Shown piece after piece: positions 55,751-64,000 of a stretch of 64,000 bases of DNA. Source of the stretch: Azoarcus sp. CIB (lineage in GTDB: Bacteria > Pseudomonadota > Gammaproteobacteria > Burkholderiales > Rhodocyclaceae); the NCBI RefSeq assembly GCF_001190925.1, contig NZ_CP011072.1, positions 3,348,001 to 3,412,000 of the forward strand, given 5' to 3'. The notes below the pieces were generated by a model. That model was not told the DNA's origin, did no database searches, and saw only the letters and a program-made list of their open reading frames with translations. Numbering within the stretch: the first letter of the stretch is position 1; each line of letters opens with the position of its first letter. Made by a program: the position numbers and the translations under genes.

Positions 55751-56562
55751 CGCGGAGCTCCTTGGATCTGGTCGAGCGCAGCACGCACGCCCTCAACGAA
55801 GTTCTTTACCCGGGCTACCGCCTGATCGCGCGGACTGTTTTCGATCTCTTCGATGATGCGGCTGCCGATCACGACCGCGTCGGCCACCTCGCCGATACGG
55901 CGGGCCGATTCGGCGTCGCGGATGCCGAAGCCGACGCCGACCGGCATGCCGACGCCCTGACGAATCTGCGGCATGCGCGCAGCGACATCGTCGAAATCGA
56001 GGGCCCCCGAACCAGTCACCCCTTTGAGCGAAACGTAGTAGATATAGCCGCTGCCGATCATCGCGACCTCACGGATGCGCTGTTCGGTGGAAGTCGGCGC
56101 CAGCAGGAAGATGGGGTCCATACCGCCCGCCTTGAGCGTGCGCGCAAACGCTTCGCATTCCTCGGGCGGGTAATCCACGACGAGAACCCCGTCCACGCCG
56201 GCAGCGCCGGCAGCGGCGACGAACCGTTCGACGCCCATGGCTTCGATCGGGTTCGCATAGCCCATCAGGACGACCGGCGTATCGGAATTCGTCGCACGGA
56301 AGTCGGCCACCAGCGCGAACACCTTGCGCAGGCTCATCCCGTTGACGAGTGCGCGCTCGGACGCCCGCTGAATGGTCGGGCCATCCGCCATCGGGTCGGA
56401 GAACGGCACGCCCAGTTCTATGATGTCCGCCCCGCCATCGACGAGCGCATGCATCAGCGGCACGGTGAGTTCGGGAGCGGGGTCGCCCGCAGTGATGAAG
56501 GGGATCAGAGCCCGCCGCCCTGAGGCCTGCAGGCTCTGAAAAACTGACTGGATTCTGGACAT
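55747..56562 (-). CDS. trpA: Tryptophan synthase alpha subunit
   Basis: A 271-residue TIM barrel that splits indole-3-glycerol phosphate to indole. The catalytic glutamate is in [17 protein letters not shown] and the substrate loop in [11 protein letters not shown]. The start at 56562 ([12 protein letters not shown]) is set by the family; a 70-codon extension would run through an intercistronic hairpin and into trpB. Confidence 0.97.
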   Translation of the reverse strand: MSRIQSVFQSLQASGRRALIPFITAGDPAPELTVPLMHALVDGGADIIELGVPFSDPMADGPTIQRASERALVNGMSLRKVFALVADFRATNSDTPVVLMGYANPIEAMGVERFVAAAGAAGVDGVLVVDYPPEECEAFARTLKAGGMDPIFLLAPTSTEQRIREVAMIGSGYIYYVSLKGVTGSGALDFDDVAARMPQIRQGVGMPVGVGFGIRDAESARRIGEVADAVVIGSRIIEEIENSPRDQAVARVKNFVEGVRAALDQIQGAPR

Positions 56563-56578
56563 ATGCGGTATCGGGATG

Positions 56579-56600
56579 CGCGGGCCCGTCAAGGCCCGCG
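56579..56600. other. Intercistronic hairpin, trpB-trpA gap
   Basis: Perfect 8-bp stem CGCGGGCC/GGCCCGCG with a 6-base loop in the 41-base gap. No T-run follows on the minus strand, so I read it as a stabilising or translational element rather than a terminator. Confidence 0.5.
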
Positions 56601-56603
56601 GAG

Positions 56604-57815
56604 TCAGAACTGGATGCCGGACTTTTCGGCGACGGTGTGCATGTCCTTGTCGCCGCGCCCGGAGAGATTGACTAGCAGGATCTTGTCGCGCGGCAGGGTC
56701 GGCGCCAGCTTCGCGGCATACGCGAGGGCGTGGGACGACTCGAGCGCGGGGATGATGCCTTCGAGATGACACAGATTATGGAAAGCGGCCAGCGCCTCCT
56801 CATCGGTGACGCCGACATACTCCGCACGGTCGCTGTCCTTGAGCCAGGCGTGCTCGGGCCCTACGCCCGGATAGTCGAGGCCGGCCGAAATAGAATGGGT
56901 TTCGATGATCTGGCCGTCGTCGCTCTGGAGCAGGTAGGTGCGGTTCCCGTGCAGCACGCCGGGTGTGCCGCCGGTGAGGCTGGCCGCGTGACGCCCGGAC
57001 TCCAACCCCTCGCCGTACGCTTCCACGCCGATCAGCCTAACGCCCGCAACGTCGATGTAGGGATGGAAGATGCCCATCGCGTTCGATCCACCGCCGACGC
57101 ACGCAATCACATAATCGGGCTGGCGACCGGCCATCTCGGGCATCTGCACGAGGCATTCCTTGCCGATGACTGACTGGAAGTCGCGCACCATCATCGGGTA
57201 CGGATGCGGCCCCGCCACCGTGCCGATGATATAGAAGGTGTTATGGATGTTCGTGACCCAGTCGCGCATCGCTTCGTTAAGGGCGTCCTTCAGCGTCTTG
57301 GAGCCCGATTCGACCGGAACGACCTTCGCCCCCAGGAGCTTCATGCGGTACACGTTGGCGGCCTGGCGTTTCATGTCCTCGGCGCCCATATACACCACGC
57401 ACTCCATCCCGTAGCGCGCAGCCACCGTCGCCGTTGCGACCCCATGCTGACCGGCGCCGGTCTCCGCGATCACGCGCGGCTTGCCCATGTATCGCGCAAC
57501 GAGCGCCTGGCCGATGCAGTTGTTCACCTTGTGCGCGCCGGTGTGATTCAGATCCTCGCGTTTGAGGTAGATCTGCGCGCCGCCGAGCGAATCCGACATG
57601 CGCTTCGCGTGGTAGATCGGGCTCGGCCGGCCAACGTAGTGCTTGAGCTCATATTCGAACTCGGCCATGAAGGCCGGGTTGTTCCTGCACGCCTCGTAGG
57701 CGGCCTTGAGCTCGTCCAGCGCAGGAATCAGCGTCTCGGCCACGAACACGCCGCCGTACGGCCCGAAATGACCGCGCGAATCAGGAAACCGGTATGACTT
57801 GTCAACCGTCTGCAT
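56604..57815 (-). CDS. trpB: Tryptophan synthase beta subunit
   Basis: A 403-residue PLP enzyme that joins indole and serine. The PLP lysine is in [16 protein letters not shown], and the phosphate-binding loop is [13 protein letters not shown]. The start at 57815 ([20 protein letters not shown]) lies inside the end of trpF (14-base overlap), which favours coupled translation. Confidence 0.97.
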   Translation of the reverse strand: MQTVDKSYRFPDSRGHFGPYGGVFVAETLIPALDELKAAYEACRNNPAFMAEFEYELKHYVGRPSPIYHAKRMSDSLGGAQIYLKREDLNHTGAHKVNNCIGQALVARYMGKPRVIAETGAGQHGVATATVAARYGMECVVYMGAEDMKRQAANVYRMKLLGAKVVPVESGSKTLKDALNEAMRDWVTNIHNTFYIIGTVAGPHPYPMMVRDFQSVIGKECLVQMPEMAGRQPDYVIACVGGGSNAMGIFHPYIDVAGVRLIGVEAYGEGLESGRHAASLTGGTPGVLHGNRTYLLQSDDGQIIETHSISAGLDYPGVGPEHAWLKDSDRAEYVGVTDEEALAAFHNLCHLEGIIPALESSHALAYAAKLAPTLPRDKILLVNLSGRGDKDMHTVAEKSGIQF

Positions 57816-58425
57816 TGCGTACTCCAGCGACGAACGCGGCAATCCGTGCCGCGTCCTTGATACCCTTGCCCGACTCCACGCCACTGGATACATCGACAGC
57901 CCACGGCCTTACGCGGCGGACTGCCTCGGCGACGTTATCGGGATCCAACCCACCGGAAAGGATCAGCGGCCGCCCAAGGCGCTCGGGAATCAGGGACCAA
58001 TCGAAGATCTTGCCGCCGCCGCCGTAGCCTTCGACAAACGCGTCGAGCAGCAATCCGGAAGCGGACGGGTGGGAAGCCGAGAATTCTACCAGATCGACTC
58101 CGGGTCGCACGCGCGCTGCCTTGATCCAGGGGCGACCGAAGCCTGCACACAGGGCTTCCGTTTCCTCGCCGTGAAACTGCAGGAGCTGCAACGGCACCTG
58201 CGCGACCGCCTGCTGCACGTAGGCTGGATCGGGATTCACGAAAAGACCCACCGTCGTGACGAACGGCGGCACCAGCGCGGCCAGCTCCGCCGCACGCTCG
58301 AACGCGACGAAACGCGGGCTGGGCGGATAGAAGACCAGTCCGATTGCATCCGCGCCAGCCTCGACGGCGGCATGCACGTCCTCGGCGCGGGTCAGGCCGC
58401 AGATCTTAATTCGGGTTCTGGACAC
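57802..58425 (-). CDS. trpF: Phosphoribosylanthranilate isomerase
   Basis: A 207-residue TIM barrel of tryptophan synthesis. It has the catalytic cysteine in [12 protein letters not shown], then [14 protein letters not shown] and the phosphate-binding [14 protein letters not shown]. The gene abuts the truA stop with no gap. The truA-trpF-trpB-trpA-accD order is conserved in this group of bacteria. Confidence 0.97.
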   Translation of the reverse strand: MSRTRIKICGLTRAEDVHAAVEAGADAIGLVFYPPSPRFVAFERAAELAALVPPFVTTVGLFVNPDPAYVQQAVAQVPLQLLQFHGEETEALCAGFGRPWIKAARVRPGVDLVEFSASHPSASGLLLDAFVEGYGGGGKIFDWSLIPERLGRPLILSGGLDPDNVAEAVRRVRPWAVDVSSGVESGKGIKDAARIAAFVAGVRNADG

Positions 58426-59220
58426 TCAGACGAAAGGGATACGCGGGAGCGCGATGATACGCCCTTCGTCTGGCAGCGGCCAGTGCGAGGGGTACTCGAC
58501 ACCTGCGAGATACAAACCGTCGGGAGTGAAGGTCATCGCCGCGCGGCTGCGGTCGCGCGAGTGCAGCACTTCGGACATCCACTCTGGCGGGTAACAACCC
58601 TTGCCGACGTAGACCAGCGAGCCGATCAGGTTGCGCACCATATGGTGCAGGAAGGCATTCGCCCAGAAATCGAAGACGATGTAATCCCCGTCGCGCCTCA
58701 CCTGCGCCTCGTGCATGAGTTTGATCGGCGATTTAGCCTGGCACCCGGCGGCACGGAAGGCCGAAAAATCCTGCCAGCCGAGGATGGAACGGGCGGCCTC
58801 GTCCATCGCCGCTTCATCGAGCGGCGGGTGAAACCATCCCACGCGACCGGCCAGGAGCGCCGGCCGCACGGCCGAGTTGTAAAGGATGTAGCGGTAGCGG
58901 CGCGAAACGGCACAAAAGCGCGCATGGAAATCGTCACCGACTTCCACCGCCCAACGGACTGCGACCGGCGCCCTCATCCGGGCATTGGTACCGCGGACCC
59001 AGCCATGCAGCGAACGCACGGATTGGGTGTCGAAATGCACCACCTGCGCCGTTGCATGGACGCCGGCATCGGTCCGCCCAGCACAGTGCAGTCGCACCGG
59101 GTGACCGGCCATGCCCGAGAGGGCTGCCTCGAGGTGGTCCTGAACGGTCTGCCCGTGGGACTGGCTCTGCCAGCCCTGAAAAGCGTCGCCTGCATATTCG
59201 ACGCCAAGAGCAATTCTCAT
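58426..59220 (-). CDS. truA: tRNA pseudouridine(38-40) synthase TruA
   Basis: A 264-residue enzyme that isomerises uridines in the anticodon arm of tRNAs. The catalytic aspartate is D51 in CAGRTDAGVHA; FWANAFLHHMVRNLIG is the other conserved block. The ATG at 59220 overlaps the upstream stop as ATGA and matches the family (MRIALGVEYAGDAFQGWQ); a 22-codon extension is rejected. Confidence 0.97.
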   Translation of the reverse strand: MRIALGVEYAGDAFQGWQSQSHGQTVQDHLEAALSGMAGHPVRLHCAGRTDAGVHATAQVVHFDTQSVRSLHGWVRGTNARMRAPVAVRWAVEVGDDFHARFCAVSRRYRYILYNSAVRPALLAGRVGWFHPPLDEAAMDEAARSILGWQDFSAFRAAGCQAKSPIKLMHEAQVRRDGDYIVFDFWANAFLHHMVRNLIGSLVYVGKGCYPPEWMSEVLHSRDRSRAAMTFTPDGLYLAGVEYPSHWPLPDEGRIIALPRIPFV

Positions 59221-59822
59221 CGTGTTACTCCGAACCACAACGCCGCTACGCCCAGCACCACGAGCAGAGCCGCCAGATCCCACCATGCAAAGGCTTCGCG
59301 GGTAAACACGATCCTGTCGGTGCCGTTGCCGTTGATGCCGTCATCCTCGAGCCAGTCGCGCCACGCAGCCGCTGGTGCCGATTCCACGTAGCGCAGAACG
59401 AGCATCAGGCGCACCGCCAACCTCTCGGTAGGGAGGCCGAGCCATCCCAGGGGGCGCAGCAGGGCATGCAGACCGCCGACGAGACGTGATACGGGAAGTC
59501 CCTCCAGCAGCAGCGCCACGCACAACACGACCGCAACCAGCCGCCCCACATGCTCGGCAGCCAACATCAGCCCTTCGCGGCTCGGACTGAGCTCGGGAAG
59601 CGCCGAAAAGAGCGCCTCGCCCGGAGTGAATCCGGCGAACAGCGCGAGTATCGCGAGGATCAGAAAACGCACGCGCCGCAACAACTTCAGGCTACGTGTA
59701 GGCGCAAACCACCATCCGGCAAGCGCGCACAATCCTGCCGCAACCGACAGGACCATAGGCGACATAACCTGCAGGACAACGACGCACGCCATCCACAACG
59801 CAATCACGAATCCGGAATGCAT
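59217..59822 (-). CDS. EcfT/CbiQ-like membrane protein
   Basis: A 201-residue polytopic protein with about five hydrophobic helices. The middle part (EGLMLAAEHVGRLVAVVLCV, LLEGLPVSRLVGGLHALLRP, LGWLGLPTERLAVRLMLVLR) resembles the transmembrane T component of energy-coupling-factor vitamin/metal transporters (CbiQ family). No ATPase (EcfA) or substrate-binding (S) gene lies near, and the Ala-Arg-Gly coupling motifs are not obvious. The ATG at 59822 (MHSGFVIALWMACVVVLQ) is preferred; a 17-codon extension starts Gly/Pro-rich. It overlaps truA. Substrate unknown. Confidence 0.6.
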   Translation of the reverse strand: MHSGFVIALWMACVVVLQVMSPMVLSVAAGLCALAGWWFAPTRSLKLLRRVRFLILAILALFAGFTPGEALFSALPELSPSREGLMLAAEHVGRLVAVVLCVALLLEGLPVSRLVGGLHALLRPLGWLGLPTERLAVRLMLVLRYVESAPAAAWRDWLEDDGINGNGTDRIVFTREAFAWWDLAALLVVLGVAALWFGVTR

Positions 59823-59882
59823 GAAAATGAACGGGCCGCCCGGCGGCGGCCCCTTGGAATGCGCGGACTGCAACCCCGACCG

Positions 59883-62753
59883 TTAACCGATTCGCTCAGC
59901 CAGGCGCGCCGCCGCCTCCCGCTGCTCCGCCGAGCCCTCGCGCAACACTTCCTGAATGAGTTCGCGAGCACCTTCGGTATCGCCCATTTCCTCGTAGGCG
60001 CGGGCCAGCTCAAGCTTCGTATTGACCTCTTCGATCACATCCGCACCGGGAGCCGGAGCGTCTGAAGACCCGTCGCTCGCGGATAGCGCCGTATCACCAA
60101 TGCCCGCGAATTCGGCCGCTCCGGTCTCCGGCGTCAAAGGCACTGCGGAAGTTGCCTCGAGGTTCAGATCGATACTCGCGAGATCGAGCGCGGGAGGAGT
60201 CGCAGCCGGCTGGTTTGCACCCCCATCGAGGTTGAAATCGAAATCCAGCAGACTGCTGTCGAAAGACGTCTTTTCGAGATCATCCGCCGCTGCAATGCCG
60301 CTCGCGGCCGGTGTGCGATCTTGCGAAATCATGGTCTGATCGAGGCTGACTTCGCCTGCCGCCGACACAGGGGCGGCATTGAAATCCGGCGCAAGATCGA
60401 ACTCGAGAGCCTGATCAGCGGCCGCAAAATCCATCCCCTGACCTATCACGGTCGCGAGCATCGGATCGGCAGCAGGCGTCGAAATCGGCTCCGCCTCGAC
60501 CGCCTGCCCGGTTACCGCGCCGACATCAAGATCGAAGGAGGCTGCCGCTTCGAGGGGGTGGGCCGCGATCTCTGCGGGCAGAGCAGCGTCGATTTGCGGC
60601 ATGGGAGCCTCCGCCGCAGCGGCAGCACCCAAATCGAGGCCGGCATCGAGATCGAAGTCGAGCGCTCCGGCGTCGACCTCCGGCAAAGCTTCGATTCCGG
60701 CATCCACTGGCATTTCGGTCGACAGCGACCCGCGAGCCGCAGACCCCGCCACCGCGAACGATGCATCGGGAGCGCCCCCGGAATCGCCTGCATGGGTGGC
60801 CACCGCCGCTAGACCCGCCGCGACCGCAGCCCCCGCAGCGAAACCTGCGGTCGGGATGCCGCTGGCGACCGAGGCACGATACAGCGGATTCTCTGGATCG
60901 AGGCGACGCCCCATTTCGGCCGCCTTCTCCCAATCACCGCCTTCACCACCGGTCCGCGAATAGAGGTCCGTCGCGGTGTTCTCGAACGCCTTCAGGTTCT
61001 TGCGCTGGGCGTAGATCTCCAGCAGCTTGACGTAGATCGCCATCCTCGATGTGTCGGTCTTCAAGGCATCGAGCAGGATCTCTTCGGCCTGCGCATCGCG
61101 CCCGTAAGCCATATACACATCGGCCTCGGCGACAGGGTCGACGCCCTCGTCGGTGTCAATCGCCGAAAGGCCGGACTGGCTGAAATCCGTGTGCAGTACG
61201 CTGCTCTCACCCGTATTGACACTCTGACCGCCCGTTGCCCCGAACACCGAATTGGTCGGCGGCGGGAAAGCGCTCGCGACGGATTCAAGCCCGTGTTCCG
61301 TATCCTGCTTGCGCCGCTGCCGCGCCTTGATGCCGACATACGCGAGGAGGAGCGCGAGAATGCCGCCGCCTCCGGCCAGGACCATCGAATCACCGAGCAG
61401 GCTTTGAACGACGCCCGGTTCCTCGACCGGCGCCGGCGCCGGTGCAGGTGCTTGTGCCGGGGCCGACTTGGGCGCCGGGACGGGAGCAGGTGCCTGCTCC
61501 TGCACCGGGGCCGCCGCCTTCTGCGTCTCAGCCTCAATGGGCTGCTGCGCGGGGGCCGAAGGCGCTGCAGAGGGCTCCTGAGCCGGAGCCGACGGTGCTG
61601 CGGTCGCCTGTTGCTGCAACTGCGCCATGCTTTCGCTACGCAGGTTCAGCAATTCCTGCATCTGCTTGACACTGGCCTCCAGCGCAGCGACGCGCTGGTT
61701 CGCCTCTTCGAGTGCCTTGTCACGTGCGACGAGCTCCTCCTCGAGCGCCTGAAGGCGAGCGAGGCGGGCCTTGTCGGCGCCTTTCGCGGCGCCCTGCTCG
61801 GACGGGGCTCCGGAAACCTTAACCTGATCGCCTGCCGTCGGTCGTGCAGGTTCGTCGACTTTCGGCACAATCGTGCCTGCATCGCCGCGCGACGGCGCGG
61901 ATTCGGGCGCCGCGGGCCGTGCGGCCACGGCTCCGGCGAGCTTTCTGCGATAGGCGGCAAAGTCCGCTGATTGGGCCTGAACCTCGCGACGCGCTTGACC
62001 GGGATCGATCTCGCGAACGCGCACATCGGACGGAACGGTCACGATCGATCCGGTGCGCAGGCGGTTGATGTTATTCCCTTCGAAGGCGTCGGGATTCTCG
62101 CGAAACAGGGCGATGAGCATCTGATCGAGGCTGGCGCCTTCGGGCCGGTTCGCCTCGGCGATACGATGAAGCGTATCGCCCTTCCTGATCTCATGGTGCT
62201 CGCCGCCAGTCCTGGCCGCCTGGCCTGCAGCCGGCGCCTGGCCTGCAGCCGGCGCCTGGTTTGCGGCCGGCGCCCTGCGCTGAGTCGACGCGGCCGGAGC
62301 TGCAAGCGGTGCAGCGACCGGAGCCGCTCCGCGCCCGGCGGCGGAAGCCGGGGCGCCTGCCGGCACGGGATCGAGCAGGAAGGTGTATTCGCGCATTAAC
62401 CGTCCGGACGCCCAGTTCAGTTCGATCAGGAGATCGACGAACGGGTCGTTGAACGGCCTGTCGCTGGTGATCTTGACAACGGAACGGCTGCCCCTGCGCT
62501 CCACCGCGAAGCGCAGCCCCGATATTGCAGCGGTATATTGAAGACTTGCCTGACGGAATGCTTCGGGCGGAGCGACGCGCGCCGAAAGCGACTGTAGCTC
62601 CTCATTACTCGCATTCAGCTCGACCTCTGCCCTGAGCGGCTGTCCGATGCCGCTGAAAACATGGATCGAACCGAGTCCGGCTGCATTGCTGCCTAGTGGG
62701 AGCATGGCGATCGCCGTCGCGATCAGGGAAGCCTTGATCGATGTCTTCATCAT
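59883..62753 (-). CDS. fimV: FimV-family pilus assembly / polar hub protein
   Basis: A 956-residue inner-membrane protein with large periplasmic and cytoplasmic parts. Signal peptide at about 1-24, then the FimV N-domain (LGSIHVFSGIGQPLRAEVEL). A LysM peptidoglycan-binding domain lies at about 187-245 (HHEIRKGDTLHRIAEANRPE). A coiled coil is at about 325-375, Pro/Ala-rich linkers follow, and one membrane helix is at about 465-490. The cytoplasmic half is acidic with TPR-like segments and ends in the conserved C-domain ARAYEEMGDTEGARELIQEV. In relatives it organises type IV pili, cAMP signalling and polar factors. Confidence 0.92.
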   Translation of the reverse strand: MMKTSIKASLIATAIAMLPLGSNAAGLGSIHVFSGIGQPLRAEVELNASNEELQSLSARVAPPEAFRQASLQYTAAISGLRFAVERRGSRSVVKITSDRPFNDPFVDLLIELNWASGRLMREYTFLLDPVPAGAPASAAGRGAAPVAAPLAAPAASTQRRAPAANQAPAAGQAPAAGQAARTGGEHHEIRKGDTLHRIAEANRPEGASLDQMLIALFRENPDAFEGNNINRLRTGSIVTVPSDVRVREIDPGQARREVQAQSADFAAYRRKLAGAVAARPAAPESAPSRGDAGTIVPKVDEPARPTAGDQVKVSGAPSEQGAAKGADKARLARLQALEEELVARDKALEEANQRVAALEASVKQMQELLNLRSESMAQLQQQATAAPSAPAQEPSAAPSAPAQQPIEAETQKAAAPVQEQAPAPVPAPKSAPAQAPAPAPAPVEEPGVVQSLLGDSMVLAGGGGILALLLAYVGIKARQRRKQDTEHGLESVASAFPPPTNSVFGATGGQSVNTGESSVLHTDFSQSGLSAIDTDEGVDPVAEADVYMAYGRDAQAEEILLDALKTDTSRMAIYVKLLEIYAQRKNLKAFENTATDLYSRTGGEGGDWEKAAEMGRRLDPENPLYRASVASGIPTAGFAAGAAVAAGLAAVATHAGDSGGAPDASFAVAGSAARGSLSTEMPVDAGIEALPEVDAGALDFDLDAGLDLGAAAAAEAPMPQIDAALPAEIAAHPLEAAASFDLDVGAVTGQAVEAEPISTPAADPMLATVIGQGMDFAAADQALEFDLAPDFNAAPVSAAGEVSLDQTMISQDRTPAASGIAAADDLEKTSFDSSLLDFDFNLDGGANQPAATPPALDLASIDLNLEATSAVPLTPETGAAEFAGIGDTALSASDGSSDAPAPGADVIEEVNTKLELARAYEEMGDTEGARELIQEVLREGSAEQREAAARLAERIG
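62223..62277. repeat. 18-bp tandem repeat inside fimV
   Basis: Two exact 18-base units (62223-62240 and 62241-62258) and a third degraded unit encode APAAGQ-type repeats in the Pro/Ala linker just before the LysM domain. In-frame unit changes would only lengthen or shorten the linker. Confidence 0.8.
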
Positions 62754-62989
62754 TGCCTTATCATCCGCACCCTAGTCTGGGTACCAAACTGCGTGGAATA
62801 TGGACGTCGCGGACGCGGCCGGGCATCCGTCATGCCCCGGCAATCTAACATTTTGTTTAAGTTTTGGCAGCAATTCTTTAATTGCCAAGACTATTTTCCA
62901 AGCCGCGAATACCAGCATCCTGCCTTGAGGACCAACGCATAGGACATGGGAAACGGCGATGCGAACGCCGTTTCCTCATGTCATGACGA
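62754..62989 (-). promoter_or_regulatory. fimV upstream region with dyads and asd terminator
   Basis: This 236-base gap, the longest without a gene, holds a hairpin 14 bases after the asd stop (perfect 9-bp stem GGAAACGGC/GCCGTTTCC, 62949-62975, without a T-run) that probably ends asd. An A/T-rich dyad lies at 62864-62888 (TTGGCA...TGCCAA, with inner GCAATT-CTTT-AATTGC). A further hairpin GGGCAT-CCGTC-ATGCCC at 62821-62837 is in the presumed fimV leader. No -35/-10 pair convinced me. Confidence 0.5.
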
Positions 62990-64000
62990 TCAGCGATCGA
63001 GAAGGATCCGCAGCATGCGGCGCAGGGGTTCGGCAGCCCCCCACAGCAGCTGGTCGCCGACGGTGAAGGCGCCGAGGTATTCGGGCCCCATCGCCATCTT
63101 GTGCAGACGGCCGACGGGGACCGTCAGGGTGCCGGTGACGGCCGCCGGGGTCAGTTCGCGCTCCGAGATCTCACGCTCGTTGGGCACGACTTTTACCCAG
63201 TCGTTGGCCTGCGCGATGATGTCGCTGACCTCGTCGAGCGGCACGTCCTTGCGCAGCTTGATCGTGAGGCCCTGCGAGTGGCAGCGCATCGCGCCGATGC
63301 GTACGCACAGACCATCAATCGGAATGCTGCCAGGGCTGCGGAAGGCGGGCCGGCCGAGGATCTTGTTGCATTCGGCGCCCCCCTTCCACTCCTCCTTCGA
63401 CTGGCCGTTGTCGACCGGCACGTCGATCCACGGGATCAGGCTGCCGGCGAGCGCCGTGCCGCGGAAATTCTTGACGGGAAAATCCCCCGAACGCATGGTC
63501 GCGGCGACCTTGCGGTCAATGTCGAGGATCGCGGACGCAGGATCGGCCAGTTCCGTCTTGACCGCATCGTGCAGCGCACCCATCTGGGCGAGCAGCTCGC
63601 GCATGTTTTGCGCGCCAGCGCCGGAGGCAGCCTGATAGGTCATGGCCGACACCCATTCCACCAGGTCATTCTGGAACAGGCCACCGAGGCCCATCAGCAT
63701 CAGGGAGACGGTACAGTTGCCCCCGATCCAGTCGCGGCCGCCCTTCACGAGCGAATCCTTGATCACGTTCATATTGACCGGATCCAGGATGATCACCGCG
63801 TTGTCTTCCATGCGCAGGGCGCTTGCGGCGTCGATCCAGTGCCCCTTCCAGCCGGAGGCACGCAGCTTCGGATAGACGGACTTGGTGTAGTCGCCGCCCT
63901 GGCAGGTGATCACAATGTCCATCTGCTTGAGCATGTCGATGTTCGACGCATCCTGCAGCGGCAGTGCAGCTTCCTTGCCGCCGAAAGCGGGCGGCTTGCC
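62990..64000 (-). CDS. asd: Aspartate-semialdehyde dehydrogenase (N-terminus cut by window edge)
   Basis: The last 336 residues of the NADP-dependent enzyme that makes aspartate semialdehyde for lysine, threonine and methionine. The catalytic cysteine is in [15 protein letters not shown]; also visible are [31 protein letters not shown] and [20 protein letters not shown]. An ATG at 63934 is internal: the frame continues to the window edge with family-like sequence ([18 protein letters not shown]). About 35-40 residues are missing. Confidence 0.96.
   Translation of the reverse strand, partial: GKPPAFGGKEAALPLQDASNIDMLKQMDIVITCQGGDYTKSVYPKLRASGWKGHWIDAASALRMEDNAVIILDPVNMNVIKDSLVKGGRDWIGGNCTVSLMLMGLGGLFQNDLVEWVSAMTYQAASGAGAQNMRELLAQMGALHDAVKTELADPASAILDIDRKVAATMRSGDFPVKNFRGTALAGSLIPWIDVPVDNGQSKEEWKGGAECNKILGRPAFRSPGSIPIDGLCVRIGAMRCHSQGLTIKLRKDVPLDEVSDIIAQANDWVKVVPNEREISERELTPAAVTGTLTVPVGRLHKMAMGPEYLGAFTVGDQLLWGAAEPLRRMLRILLDR

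Overview
The window is a gene-dense, high-GC stretch of bacterial chromosome. Gene content and order (nuoA-N with separate nuoC and nuoD, metZ, fimV, fur next to bamE, trpFBA-accD-folC-cvpA-purF, hrcA, a separate pstSCAB) point to a betaproteobacterium. My best guess is the Rhodocyclales (Azoarcus/Aromatoleum/Thauera-like), inferred from protein resemblance only. I see no phage, insertion sequence, CRISPR array or plasmid gene, and no gene-free gap above about 240 bases.

Layout. 1-14079 (minus): the complex I operon nuoA to nuoN, with nuoN cut by the left edge. 14173-15459 (minus): tRNA-Leu(GAG), secG, tpiA. 15653-19490 (minus): high-affinity phosphate uptake genes pstS-C-A-B, behind a recognisable Pho box and with a strong hairpin after pstS. 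19650-24635 (minus): glmM, folP, ftsH, rlmE, with yhbY divergent at 24660. 25209-31537 (minus): greA, carB, carA, dapB, bamE. 31658 (plus): fur. 32122-34708 (minus): recN, nadK. 34793-36949 (plus): hrcA, hemH.

37150-39595 is the least ordinary part. A 354-residue protein with calcium-loop motifs lies behind a near-consensus flagellar sigma-28 promoter. Convergent with it is a Ser/Thr protein kinase fused to a cyclic-nucleotide-binding domain. Next come grpE, dnaK and dnaJ (39768-43651, plus), with sigma-32 type promoters before grpE and dnaK. Then cysS (minus), and a plus-strand envelope group: a TPR/NTF2-like protein, a YkuD L,D-transpeptidase with a related C-terminal domain, two cyclophilins and lpxH (45349-49599).

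49654-62753 (minus) is a long run transcribed as fimV, an EcfT/CbiQ-like membrane protein, truA, trpF, trpB, trpA, accD, folC, a SPOR-domain protein, cvpA, purF, metZ. Many neighbours overlap by 1-14 bases, which suggests translational coupling. The right edge cuts asd, which lacks its N-terminus.

Most of the window is core metabolism and housekeeping. The observations most worth following are the sigma-28-driven EF-hand-like gene beside the kinase-cNMP fusion, the terminator placed just after a promoter in the carA leader, the paired Cds6-like domains in the L,D-transpeptidase locus, and the orphan EcfT-like protein. Start codons were often moved inward from the longest reading frame using family alignment, Shine-Dalgarno (SD) spacing or stop/start overlap; the reasons are in each entry.
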